Origin: Flavobacteriales bacterium
GTDB lineage: Bacteria; Bacteroidota; Bacteroidia; Flavobacteriales; UBA1820
Direction: 5' to 3'
Assembly: GCA_017620815.1 (NCBI GenBank)
Contig: JAGAUI010000039.1
Location: 1 to 62,810, forward strand
DNA length: 62,810 bases
In this document: piece by piece, positions 42,366 to 51,504 of the stretch
How positions within the stretch are numbered: the stretch's first letter is position 1
Layout of the letters: each line of letters begins with the position of its first letter
Position numbers and translations under genes: made by a program
The notes under the pieces: generated by a model
The model's input: the letters and a program-made list of their open reading frames with translations, nothing else
What the model was told of the DNA's origin: nothing
Databases searched by the model: none

Positions 42366-43469
42366 ATGAAAAAAGCGATTTTATGTATAGCCATAGCAGC
42401 CATTATGTATGCCTGTGGTGGTAGTGATGGGAAAAAGAGTTCTTTTCCGCAGTATGAATACTGCCAAGCCGATAGTGTGGCGATAAATGAAATACTTGCT
42501 CCACGAGAGGCAGATGTCTTTATGAACGAATTCTATGTCGTGTTCCTCTCGCCCAAAACAGATAAAGTGTTCTATCGTTATTCTATCCCAGATTTCACCT
42601 TTATGGATACTACATTTACCCGTGGTGAAGGCCCAGATGACGTGGGGTATCCATATCTGTGGAAGAATAACCTACCGGGAAGTGATTTCTGGTTCTTTGA
42701 CGGGAATAAACGCGAGATTAAAAAATGTAGTATAGGCCCCGAGGAAATAGCTGTATCCAAAGTCATAGGTAAAGACGAAATGGTTAATCGTGCCTCTCCT
42801 TTCCGCTCTACTGTGGTAAATGATAAATATGTGGTTTATGACCCCATCAGTTGGACAGAAAGTCGTTCTCATATAGTGGTGGCTTCGCTTTCGGACAGTA
42901 TGCGTGTGCTGGATTCTATACCTACACTGGCCTTTGTGGAAGTTAAAGAGCTAGGAGGAGGGCGTGCCGCTATAAGTACCAATACCCCTAATGTCGCCAT
43001 CTATGGCTCACGTATGATGTGTGTTTATCCTATGCTGGGGACAAGCATTCGCTATGATATAAAAAATGATGGAAGTATAGAGTATGTAACTACTTATGGT
43101 AAGGAGTACACGTATGATGATGTGAAAAATATAGATTGGAAGACCAGAAACCAGAGTGCCGAATTTAGCACTCAAGTAAAAGCTTGTACGGCCGACTATA
43201 TCTTTATGAGTAAGGGAAATTATGAACGTGTAGAAGAGATAGACCCCGAAACAGGAGAGAGTGAACAAGTTATAAAATGGACAGGAGTGTCCATAGAGGT
43301 ATATGACTGGGAGATGAACCCTGTCAAGGAAATAGAACTCAATAAAAAAGAAGCCAATATGGTTCTGGTGGACGTATATCGTAACAAAGTCTATGCTTGG
43401 GATAGTAAAAAGGATTTTGAAAAGGTATATATCTATGACTTTAAGCTAGATGCTCCATCTGCCGAATAA
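42366..43469 (+). CDS. BF3164-like lipoprotein, predicted beta-propeller (copy 2)
   Basis: 367 residues; lipobox (MYAC, Cys 17). Shares DSVAINEILAP, TRGEGPDDVGYP and the C-terminal VYAWDSKKDFEKVYIYDF with copies 1 and 3; it is closer to copy 3. It starts 7 bases after the phosphoesterase and ends 2 bases before copy 3, so all are one transcript. Function is not known; sensing or binding at the cell surface is a guess. Confidence 0.82.
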   Translation: MKKAILCIAIAAIMYACGGSDGKKSSFPQYEYCQADSVAINEILAPREADVFMNEFYVVFLSPKTDKVFYRYSIPDFTFMDTTFTRGEGPDDVGYPYLWKNNLPGSDFWFFDGNKREIKKCSIGPEEIAVSKVIGKDEMVNRASPFRSTVVNDKYVVYDPISWTESRSHIVVASLSDSMRVLDSIPTLAFVEVKELGGGRAAISTNTPNVAIYGSRMMCVYPMLGTSIRYDIKNDGSIEYVTTYGKEYTYDDVKNIDWKTRNQSAEFSTQVKACTADYIFMSKGNYERVEEIDPETGESEQVIKWTGVSIEVYDWEMNPVKEIELNKKEANMVLVDVYRNKVYAWDSKKDFEKVYIYDFKLDAPSAE

Positions 43470-43471
43470 CG

Positions 43472-44587
43472 ATGCGTGATATTATGAGAAAATTTTTAAT
43501 CTTTATCATGCCGCTGCTACTGGTAGCCTGTGGTGGAGTGGATAATGAGGGTGGTAAAGATGCAGAATTTAAGTCCATCTCTCTATGTGCCGATAGTGTT
43601 GCGATAAACGAAGTGTTGGCTCCTTATTCTTGTAAAGTGGTGGACGGGAGTGTTCTGCTGGTGAGTGAAAATACATCTAAGGCTCTCTTTCATTATCGTC
43701 TGCCAGACTGGACGTTTTTGGATACGATGTTTGCACGCGGTGAAGGTCCCGAAGATGTGGGATTCCCCATATTTATGGATACAGACGAGCATTCTGTATG
43801 GCTTACAGACATTATGCGTGGTAATACATCTAGATTATCTATCAAGGAAGGGCGTGTAAATGTAGATACTGTTTATTCACAGAACATAACAGGCGTGAGG
43901 ATAATGGTAGATGCTGCTATGATGGGTGACAGATATACGTTGGAGCGTCGTAGTAGCGGAGGTGATTGGAATAATATAGATAAAATTTACCCAGATTATC
44001 TATATGTTACAGATGTTACCGATGGCAGCATCAAGGATAGTATGACTGTATATTCTTATAATGAAATAGAATCCTCTACCAATGAGAATGGTCAGACTTC
44101 TCTGCTGGCTAGGATAAGAAACGCACCTGCTACGGCTATATGTGGAAACAAGGTATTGTTATACTATCCTTGGATGGATTTTGTGCAGACATTCACGGTA
44201 AATGATGGACATATAGAGGATTATAGAGAGATAGGGCAGCATCGTACCTTTGAAGAGGTGCTGGCTATGGATTGGAAAGAAATATATGAAAATCGCCGTA
44301 AATATTGTGATATAATAGCCTGTGATGATAAGTATATCTATCTGCGGGTAAGTGAATATGAAATAGAATCCTCTACCAATGAAGAGGGAGAGAAAACGAT
44401 AAATGAAATCCCCCATAGACTGTATGTAGATGTGTGTGATTGGGAATTGAAACCCATCGTGAGATATGATTTGGATAAGGTTTCTGCACGGGAATGTGTG
44501 GTAGATATTTATAATAATAAAATATATGCATGGAATAGTGATTTAGATTTTGAAAATGTGTATATTTACAGCTATAATTTGAAATAG
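43472..44587 (+). CDS. BF3164-like lipoprotein, predicted beta-propeller (copy 3)
   Basis: 371 residues; ATG 43484 (MRKFLIFIM) may be the real start. Lipobox LVAC. Same marks as its paralogues: DSVAINEVLAP, ARGEGPEDVGFP and IYAWNSDLDFENVYIYSY. It contains an exact 25-base in-frame repeat (44061-44085 and 44358-44382), giving EIESSTNE twice, 99 codons apart. It is the last gene before atpG, with 42 bases and no terminator between them. Confidence 0.82.
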   Translation: MRDIMRKFLIFIMPLLLVACGGVDNEGGKDAEFKSISLCADSVAINEVLAPYSCKVVDGSVLLVSENTSKALFHYRLPDWTFLDTMFARGEGPEDVGFPIFMDTDEHSVWLTDIMRGNTSRLSIKEGRVNVDTVYSQNITGVRIMVDAAMMGDRYTLERRSSGGDWNNIDKIYPDYLYVTDVTDGSIKDSMTVYSYNEIESSTNENGQTSLLARIRNAPATAICGNKVLLYYPWMDFVQTFTVNDGHIEDYREIGQHRTFEEVLAMDWKEIYENRRKYCDIIACDDKYIYLRVSEYEIESSTNEEGEKTINEIPHRLYVDVCDWELKPIVRYDLDKVSARECVVDIYNNKIYAWNSDLDFENVYIYSYNLK

Positions 44588-44629
44588 TGTGCATATAGCA
44601 TAACAGTCTGTAAATAAGTATTTTAAAAT

Positions 44630-45499
44630 ATGGCAAATCTTAAAGAAATACGTACTCGTATAGCATCGGTAGGTGCAAATATGAAAATAACGCAGGCCAT
44701 GAAGATGGTTTCTGCCTCAAAATTCAAAAAAGCATCTGATGCTATAACACATATGCGTCCATATTCAGATGGGCTTTCACAGATATTGGCACAAGTGAGT
44801 GCTACTATGTCATCTGACGAAAGCATAGAGAGCCCATATACTGTGGTAAGAGATGTTAAACGAGTGCTAGTGGTAGTTGTTACTTCCAATAAAGGTCTTT
44901 GCGGAGCGTTCAACTCAAACGTTGTCAAGAACGTAAAAGAGATGCTAGCAAATGCTCTTGCAGACTGTGAAGTAGATATCATCACAGTAGGTAACAAAGG
45001 TCGCGACCTACTATCCAAAGTCCATGCCATAGAGGCAGACTACTCATACCTGTATGATGATATGACATTTGCAGCGGTGAGTGAGATGACTACTCGTGTG
45101 ATGGATGACTATGCCAGTGAAAAATATGACAGCGTATGGGTGGTGTATAACCGCTTTAAAAATGCAGCTACACAGATAGTTACATGCGAACAATTCCTGC
45201 CTCTTGAGATAAAGGCGTCTTCTTCATCGGCAGCTGCTACAGGAGATTTTATCCTAGAACCAGACAGCAAGGCCATAGTTGAAGGTCTTCTTCCACAGAG
45301 TTTGAGATTGCAGATGTTCCGCGTGATGCGTGATAGCGTGGCTTCGGAACACGGAGCACGTATGACTGCTATGCACAAGGCATCAGACAACGCCAAAGAA
45401 CTTAAAGACCGTCTTACTCTTGAATATAACAATGCTCGTCAGGCAGCCATCACCAACCAAATCATTGAAATAGTGAGCGGTGCCGAAGCTCTAGGATAA
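44630..45499 (+). CDS. atpG: ATP synthase F1 subunit gamma
   Basis: 289 residues. The N-terminus KEIRTRIASVGANMKITQAMKMVSASK and the C-terminal RMTAMHKASDNAKELKDRLTL...ARQAAITNQIIEIVSGAEAL are the two long rotor helices; TSNKGLCGAFNSNV is the family core. It turns inside the alpha-beta head. Here it is cut off from atpA by 4.6 kb and would be transcribed from the lipoprotein cassette or from an unrecognised promoter in the 42 bases before it. Confidence 0.97.
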   Translation: MANLKEIRTRIASVGANMKITQAMKMVSASKFKKASDAITHMRPYSDGLSQILAQVSATMSSDESIESPYTVVRDVKRVLVVVVTSNKGLCGAFNSNVVKNVKEMLANALADCEVDIITVGNKGRDLLSKVHAIEADYSYLYDDMTFAAVSEMTTRVMDDYASEKYDSVWVVYNRFKNAATQIVTCEQFLPLEIKASSSSAAATGDFILEPDSKAIVEGLLPQSLRLQMFRVMRDSVASEHGARMTAMHKASDNAKELKDRLTLEYNNARQAAITNQIIEIVSGAEALG

Positions 45500-45541
45500 A
45501 AAGATATGATAATAACCCCAGAGGGGAAAGCAGAAGAGAAA

Positions 45542-46225
45542 ATGACAAAGATATTATGCATAGAGACAGCTACGATAAATTGTTCCGTGGCTGTTTTTAT
45601 AGATGGAGAGCTTATCTCTATAAGAGAAAGCAACACAGGAGGATATTCCCATAGCGAAAACTTACACGTCTATATAAAAGAGGTGTTGGCAGAATCACAT
45701 CTAGAGATGAAGGATATAGATGCTGCGGCGGTAAGTCGTGGCCCGGGGTCATATACTGGACTTAGGATAGGGGTATCGGCAGCCAAAGGATTGGCATATG
45801 CAGTGGGGGTGCCTCTTATAGCGGTAGATACATTGCGACTGATAGCTCTTGCGGGACGTGATAAAATGGACGCTTCCCTGTATGTGCCTATGATAGACGC
45901 TCGTAGAATGGAGGTCTATACCGCTGTCTATGATAGTGATATGTGTGGAGTGAAAGAAATAACGGCCAGCATAGTGGATGAGATGACATATGACTTTCTA
46001 CCCGATGATAAAACAGTATGTTTCCTAGGAGATGGAATGAAGAAATGTCGCGAAGTGATAAAACATCCTCATGCTGTGTGGTGTGAGGATATATATCCAT
46101 CGGCTAGATATATGTGGCAGGAGGCTTTTCATAGGTATGAAAATGCTATGTATGAAGATGTAGCGTATTTTGAACCGTTTTATCTCAAGGATTTTGTGGG
46201 TGGCAGTCCTTCTAGAAAAAAATAG
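45542..46225 (+). CDS. tsaB: tRNA threonylcarbamoyladenosine biosynthesis protein TsaB
   Basis: About 227 residues from ATG 45542 (MTKILCIETATINCSVAV), the family's usual start; an in-frame ATG at 45506 adds 12 atypical residues. ASKHA fold with SRGPGSYTGLRIGVSAAKGLAYA near 70-92. TsaB is the partner of TsaD in making t6A37 in tRNAs that read ANN codons. It follows atpG and ends at a palindromic terminator. Confidence 0.95.
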   Translation: MTKILCIETATINCSVAVFIDGELISIRESNTGGYSHSENLHVYIKEVLAESHLEMKDIDAAAVSRGPGSYTGLRIGVSAAKGLAYAVGVPLIAVDTLRLIALAGRDKMDASLYVPMIDARRMEVYTAVYDSDMCGVKEITASIVDEMTYDFLPDDKTVCFLGDGMKKCREVIKHPHAVWCEDIYPSARYMWQEAFHRYENAMYEDVAYFEPFYLKDFVGGSPSRKK

Positions 46226-46229
46226 GAAT

Positions 46230-46273
46230 GATACAAAAAATGCCCGACCACGAGGTCGGGCATTTTTTGTATC
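46230..46273. terminator. Bidirectional terminator tsaB/rpmH
   Basis: Perfect 20-bp arms (46230-46249/46254-46273) around ACGA, with A6/T6 in the arms. Confidence 0.93.
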
Positions 46274-46298
46274 GTTACCAGTTACCTAGTCCAGCATA

Positions 46299-46454
46299 TT
46301 ATTTGCCGTGGCGTTCGCTAGATACTGTAAGTTTTGCACGTCCTTTTGCTCTGCGAGCAGCCAATACTTTACGTCCGTTGGCTGTGGACATACGTTCACG
46401 AAATCCGTGTTTGTTTACACGTTTGCGATTGTGAGGTTGGAATGTTCTTTTCAT
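46299..46454 (-). CDS. rpmH: Ribosomal protein L34
   Basis: 51 residues: [18 protein letters not shown], then [19 protein letters not shown] and a short tail ending RHGK. This is a full-length bacterial L34 (normal 44-52 residues), basic and part of the 50S subunit. It is easily missed because of its size. It has its own promoter (46532-46561). Neither rnpA nor dnaA is next to it. Confidence 0.97.
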   Translation of the reverse strand: MKRTFQPHNRKRVNKHGFRERMSTANGRKVLAARRAKGRAKLTVSSERHGK

Positions 46455-46531
46455 ATCTATTTTATTTACTTTTCGCAGGCAGAACTGATGTCTCCCGACA
46501 TTTAACTATGTGTTGCTATTTAATTCGGGTG

Positions 46532-46561
46532 CAAATATACAACTTTTTCTTCAGTTTCAAA
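46532..46561 (-). promoter_or_regulatory. Promoter of rpmH
   Basis: Minus strand TTTG (46558-46561), 18 bases, TATATTTG (46532-46539); the 5' untranslated region would be about 70 bases. Confidence 0.65.
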
Positions 46562-46634
46562 CTCTTTATTATTTTTTCCTCAAAACTTTTTTAAATAATA
46601 ATCTGTATGCTTCCAGCTCCTGCTCTAGGGATGG

Positions 46635-49022
46635 TTATAATCTGTTTCTCTGTTCCTCATCGCCGCTTTCTACTGTCTTGGTTCGGGATTTTTTACCGTT
46701 TATGAAGTTCCAGCGTACCCCTAGAGATACATATCTTGACTCCCAACGTGATATGGTTTTCTTTTTAAAATTATCGCCGTGAGAGTAGATGACGTTATGC
46801 TGGGTATTAAAAATATCTCCTGCATTAAAGGAAAATACCAGACGGTTATCCAGACACTTTTTAACCACGCTTATATCCATACCCCACATAGGGTCAACCA
46901 CCATATTGGCTTGTTTCTGACGGCTTACTCCCCACGCAGATATTATAGCACTCCAACCTTTTTTCCATGTGAAATTATTCTGGATGTAGGCATTGATGGC
47001 AGTGTTATAAGATGTCTGGTCATCATAACCTTGCTCCATATAGTATGATACGGCATTGATGTTTACCCCATACCACGAGGTAACTTTAACAGGAGCATAG
47101 AGCGAGAGCAGGTATTGTGAGGAGCGTCCCATATTGACGTGTTGGTATATGGTTTTGTTTACGTTTTGGGGGTCGCTCATTACCATCTGTGCTACATCTC
47201 CGCGTGAACTATTGTACATGAGAGAAAGACTGTATTTCCCGCTCAATACTCCTGTGAGCGAATAACGGTTTATATATGAAGGACGAATGTCTGGGTTTCC
47301 TACTATGGAAGAAAATTCGGTGATGGGCATGATGTATGGGTTGTAAATGCTGTATGAAGGGCGGGACAGACGGCGTGTGTAATTAAAAGACAGACTATGG
47401 TTTTTCTTCTCTCCAAATGATTTCATAATAGATACTTGAGGAAAGATATCTGTAAAATCTTGGCTGTCTTGCTCGTCTGTGGTAAGCGAATATGTGTCTA
47501 GGCGTGTGTGTTCTATACGTACACCCAGTGTGGCGTTCCAGTTATGGGGTAGGCTGGCATTTATCTTTCCATATCCAGCTAGGACTTTTTCTTTATAAGA
47601 GAAGACATTATCACGAGGGTCATCATCTATCCAATTATTGTTTTCATACCTGCGGTAGTCAGCCTCAGATGATATATCGCTTATGCTGTATTTCCCACCT
47701 ATGCTCCACGAAATTTTACCACGAGTCTTTTTGTCATAGTCTGCACGTATGGAGTATAGGTCTATGTATGTAGGAGAGTCATAGTCATAGATATTTGAAT
47801 ATATGGAGTTTCCTCCCTGTAAGTATTCGGCTTGTGAATGTACATAGCTGGCTCTATCTCTAGAAGTGTAGTCTGCCATTACTTTAAGACTTGAACCCAA
47901 AGTGTCAACCTTGATACGGTAGTATGCTGTGAGGTTTACCATATCATAGGGTGTGTGGTCTGTGAAATAGTTGGGTATGGACATGGTGTTGCTGCTATCT
48001 TCTTGTGTGGTGTTGCCTGTGGTTTCTGTATCGCTATGATATGTATTGTATTCTACGGCCATTCCTATCTCGCTACGCGAAGTAAGGTCATATACAGCAT
48101 CTATGGTAGCATAGTGAGATAAACTTTTATCTTTTCCACTAGTAGAAGATGTGTGGTGTGTACCTGTAAGCATATAATCTGTCCATTCTTCTACAGTATT
48201 GAAACTATGGTTGAAGTTGTAGTTGTATCTACCATTTATACTCAATCTATCCTTTCTCCAAGACATCTTAAACCAAGGAGATAGTGCGGGGTATTTCCCT
48301 TGACTGTAGTTCATGCCTAGTGAAGCATTAACACCTTCTAGAGCATTCTTTTTAAGGGTGATATGTATAACACCACCAGCACTATCGGCTTCGTATTCGG
48401 CACCTGCCATAGGTATTATCTCTATCTTGAGTATGTCGCTGGCGTTTATGCTTTCCAGATAGGTGAGCAGTTCATCTCCGCTCATCTTCACATCGCGGTC
48501 GTTTATCATCACGCGTACGTTCCTCTGCCCGTTTATACTTATACTCCCCTGATGGTCCATATATACTCCGGGGGTGTAGTTGAGGATGTCGCGTGTGTTT
48601 TTGCCTTCTACCAATGGGCTGGAGGCAAGGTTTACTACCAGACGGTCGCCATGACGGGTGGTGAGGTTTTGAGAGATTACCACATCTGATAGCATGGTGG
48701 CGTCCCTGCCTAGTGATATCACTCCACATTCTACGTCTTTGTCCAGTGTTATATCATCACAATGATTTTTATAGCCTATAAAACTTATGCACAATGTGTA
48801 TCTCCCTCTGGGAGCAGAGATGGAGAATCGTCCGTTTTCATCGCTTATTCCTCCCGTTACCAGTGAGTCGTGGTCTAGAAGTGCTACATTGGCAAATGCG
48901 ACAGCCTCGCTTGATGTGGAGTCTATAATACTGCCGCTTATCTTATGTGTGCTTACATTTTGAGCGTGAAGAATTATACACGCTATGAGTGATATGAGAG
49001 TGAAAAGTGTTTTTCTATTCAT
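46635..49022 (-). CDS. TonB-dependent-receptor-like outer-membrane beta-barrel (OMP_b-brl_3 type)
   Basis: About 795 residues from ATG 49022 (MNRKTLFTLISL), which gives a clean signal peptide cut near LHAQ; the frame continues to 49061. Order: carboxypeptidase-regulatory-like domain (HKISGSIIDSTSSEAVAFANV, about 25-110), a plug-like domain (NTRDILNYTPGVYMDHQGSISINGQRNVRVMI-type region; GAEYEADSAGGVIHITLKK), then a long barrel rich in aromatic strands. It fits the outer-membrane protein family 3 common in Bacteroidetes. No SusD partner gene is adjacent, so the substrate is unknown. Confidence 0.88.
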   Translation of the reverse strand: MNRKTLFTLISLIACIILHAQNVSTHKISGSIIDSTSSEAVAFANVALLDHDSLVTGGISDENGRFSISAPRGRYTLCISFIGYKNHCDDITLDKDVECGVISLGRDATMLSDVVISQNLTTRHGDRLVVNLASSPLVEGKNTRDILNYTPGVYMDHQGSISINGQRNVRVMINDRDVKMSGDELLTYLESINASDILKIEIIPMAGAEYEADSAGGVIHITLKKNALEGVNASLGMNYSQGKYPALSPWFKMSWRKDRLSINGRYNYNFNHSFNTVEEWTDYMLTGTHHTSSTSGKDKSLSHYATIDAVYDLTSRSEIGMAVEYNTYHSDTETTGNTTQEDSSNTMSIPNYFTDHTPYDMVNLTAYYRIKVDTLGSSLKVMADYTSRDRASYVHSQAEYLQGGNSIYSNIYDYDSPTYIDLYSIRADYDKKTRGKISWSIGGKYSISDISSEADYRRYENNNWIDDDPRDNVFSYKEKVLAGYGKINASLPHNWNATLGVRIEHTRLDTYSLTTDEQDSQDFTDIFPQVSIMKSFGEKKNHSLSFNYTRRLSRPSYSIYNPYIMPITEFSSIVGNPDIRPSYINRYSLTGVLSGKYSLSLMYNSSRGDVAQMVMSDPQNVNKTIYQHVNMGRSSQYLLSLYAPVKVTSWYGVNINAVSYYMEQGYDDQTSYNTAINAYIQNNFTWKKGWSAIISAWGVSRQKQANMVVDPMWGMDISVVKKCLDNRLVFSFNAGDIFNTQHNVIYSHGDNFKKKTISRWESRYVSLGVRWNFINGKKSRTKTVESGDEEQRNRL

Positions 49023-49395
49023 TTTATACATTGTTTTTATGTGTGGGGAAGATACCCCCATACTCCTATTTTAATGTTTGTGTTTATAGGCAGGAATTCC
49101 CTGCGGTGTTTTCTGAACGTTCTACTGCATTAGACGAGAAGAGAGGTTAAAAAGTTACAGAAGGACTCTAAATTTTTTTATATTGAGGCACTATGTGATT
49201 GTGTGGTAGTTGTTTGATTGAAAAAAATTAACACAATGAAAAGCTCATATGCGTATTTTATATGTGAAAAATGCTATTACACCTTTTGAAAAGATAAAAA
49301 TAAAGGTAAAATGAGCTGTATAAGAGAAAAATATCTAAATTTGCCCTCTCATAATAATAACACAATCACACAAATAATTTTCAAATATATATAAA
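49023..49395. other. Intergenic region between divergent genes
   Basis: 373 bases without a gene. Seen: a hairpin GGGG-AAGATA-CCCC near 49046, a near-palindrome GCAGGAATTCCCTGC near 49091-49105, and the M13 gene promoter box. No promoter consensus is seen for the receptor gene on the minus strand. Confidence 0.5.
49336..49343 (+). promoter_or_regulatory. -7 box for the M13 peptidase gene
   Basis: TAAATTTG, 52 bases before the ATG. Confidence 0.55.
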
Positions 49396-51435
49396 ATGAA
49401 AAAAGCTTTTATTATGCCTCTATCATTGGCTATGATGGCTATGTGCTCATGTGCGGGCGATGGTCAGAAAAAAGCAGCAGGTCTGGATATGACAGACATG
49501 GACACTACGGTGGCTGCTCAACAAGATTTTTATAAGTATGCTTGTGGAGGTTGGATTAAGAACAACCCTCTTACAGCAGAATACGCGCGTTTTGGTTCGT
49601 TTGACCAGTTGCGTCTGGATACACAGGAACAACTACGCGACCTAGTAGAAGGTATCGCCGCCCAAGAAAATGAAAAGGGTAGTGTTGCTCAGAAAATAGC
49701 CGATGTCTATTCTATGAAGATGGATAGCACTCGTCGTAATGAGCTAGGTGCTGCTCCTATCCAAGCCGATTTGGCTGCCATAGACGCTATCTCTACCCGC
49801 GAAGACCTTACACGTACTATAGCTACTATGCGTAAAAACGGTGTGGGAACATTCTTTGGTATATACATAGGTGCCGATGCCAAAAATAGCTCTATGAATA
49901 TCCTAGACATCTATCAGGGTGGTACCAATATGGGTGACCGTGACTACTACCTATCTGATGATGAAAATACACAGAAAATCCAGCAGGCATACCGTGAGTA
50001 TATCCACAAACTATTTATTCTAGCTGGTTATGATGAAGCTCGTGCAAAACGTGCGGTAGAGTCTGTGATGAAGATAGAAACAGCTCTGGCTCGTGTACAG
50101 TTCTCTCGTGAAGAACAGCGTGACCCACAGAAGAACTATAACAAGATGACAGTAGAAGAGTTTAAGGCTCTTACAAGTGCATTTGACTGGGATGTGTTCT
50201 TTACAGAAATGGGTTATGATGGCGAGAAAGAATTGGTAGTTGACCAGTTGCCATTTATCAAGGGTATGGATAAAGCTATCAAAGATGCTTCTATGGAAGA
50301 GATAAAAGACTATCTAGCATTTAACCTCCTAGATGCATCTACTAGTGTTCTTTCAGATGATTTTGAAGTAGCTTCGTTTGAATTCTATGGAAAGACTCTT
50401 TCTGGTACTGAAGTTCAGCAGCCACGTTGGAAACGAGCTCTAGGTACTGTAAACGGCGTGCTTTCAGAGGCTGTAGGACAGATATATGTAGAGAAATACT
50501 TCCCTGCTTCTTCCAAAGAGCGTATGACACAGCTAGTTAAAAACTTGCAGGTAGCACTAGGTAAACACATAGACGCTCTAGAATGGATGGGCGACTCTAC
50601 CAAGGCTAAAGCACAAGAAAAACTATCTACATTCCACGTTAAAATAGGTTATCCAGACAAATGGGAAGACTATTCTGCTCTAGAAATCAATCCAGAACTA
50701 TCCCTATATGATAACATGAAAGCTGTTTCTGCTTTCTTCTATCAGAAAAATCTAGATGAAAAACTAGGCAAACCAGTAGATAAAGACGAATGGCTTATGT
50801 CCCCACAGACAGTAAACGCATATTACAATCCTACTACCAACGAAATATGCTTCCCCGCAGCTATTCTTCAGCCTCCATTCTTCTATCCAGAAGGAGATGA
50901 CGCTATCAACTATGGTGCGATAGGTGTTGTGATAGGTCACGAGATGACACACGGATTTGATGACCAAGGTCGTCAGTTTGACAAGGACGGTAACCTTAAC
51001 GAATGGTGGACAGCCGATGACGCAGCACAATTCACTGTGCGTGCCGATAAACTCGCCGACCAATACTCTGCTATCATAGTCCTAGATACAGTTCACGCCA
51101 ACGGACGTTTCACTCTAGGTGAAAACATCGCCGACCAAGGTGGACTACGTGTAGCTTACACAGCATTCAAAGCTGCCGAAGAAGCCGCTCCATATACAGA
51201 AAATATAGATGGATTTACTCCAGACCAGCGTTTCTATCTGGCATATGCTCGTCTATGGGCACAGAACATACGCGATGCCGAAATCCTCCGCCTTACCAAG
51301 GTTGACCCACACTCTCTAGGTGTAAACCGTGTAAATGCGGCAGTTAAGAACTTGCCTACTTTCTATGAGGCATTTGATGTGAAAGAAGGTGATGCTATGT
51401 ACATGGCTCCAGAAGAAAGAGTTATCATATGGTAA
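49396..51435 (+). CDS. M13-family (neprilysin/PepO-like) metallopeptidase lipoprotein
   Basis: 679 residues with a lipoprotein signal (lipobox CSC, Cys 19 or 17). The N-terminal M13 domain starts QDFYKYACGGWIKNNPL; the catalytic part has HEMTH at 515-519 (zinc ligands and catalytic Glu) and GENIADQGGL about 60 residues later (third ligand Glu and Asp). The substrate-binding NAYYNP motif precedes it. It cleaves peptides in the envelope. Full length, no defects. Confidence 0.95.
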   Translation: MKKAFIMPLSLAMMAMCSCAGDGQKKAAGLDMTDMDTTVAAQQDFYKYACGGWIKNNPLTAEYARFGSFDQLRLDTQEQLRDLVEGIAAQENEKGSVAQKIADVYSMKMDSTRRNELGAAPIQADLAAIDAISTREDLTRTIATMRKNGVGTFFGIYIGADAKNSSMNILDIYQGGTNMGDRDYYLSDDENTQKIQQAYREYIHKLFILAGYDEARAKRAVESVMKIETALARVQFSREEQRDPQKNYNKMTVEEFKALTSAFDWDVFFTEMGYDGEKELVVDQLPFIKGMDKAIKDASMEEIKDYLAFNLLDASTSVLSDDFEVASFEFYGKTLSGTEVQQPRWKRALGTVNGVLSEAVGQIYVEKYFPASSKERMTQLVKNLQVALGKHIDALEWMGDSTKAKAQEKLSTFHVKIGYPDKWEDYSALEINPELSLYDNMKAVSAFFYQKNLDEKLGKPVDKDEWLMSPQTVNAYYNPTTNEICFPAAILQPPFFYPEGDDAINYGAIGVVIGHEMTHGFDDQGRQFDKDGNLNEWWTADDAAQFTVRADKLADQYSAIIVLDTVHANGRFTLGENIADQGGLRVAYTAFKAAEEAAPYTENIDGFTPDQRFYLAYARLWAQNIRDAEILRLTKVDPHSLGVNRVNAAVKNLPTFYEAFDVKEGDAMYMAPEERVIIW

Positions 51436-51451
51436 TCCATATATAGGTGTA

Positions 51452-51488
51452 TAAAAAAGGGCTGCCCACCCAGGGCAGCCCTTTTTTT
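51452..51488. terminator. Bidirectional terminator
   Basis: Stem GGGCTGCCC/GGGCAGCCC around ACCCA with A6 on the left and T7 on the right; serves the M13 gene and the convergent lipid kinase gene. Confidence 0.9.
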
Positions 51489-51504
51489 ATGACAATGAAT
51501 GATT

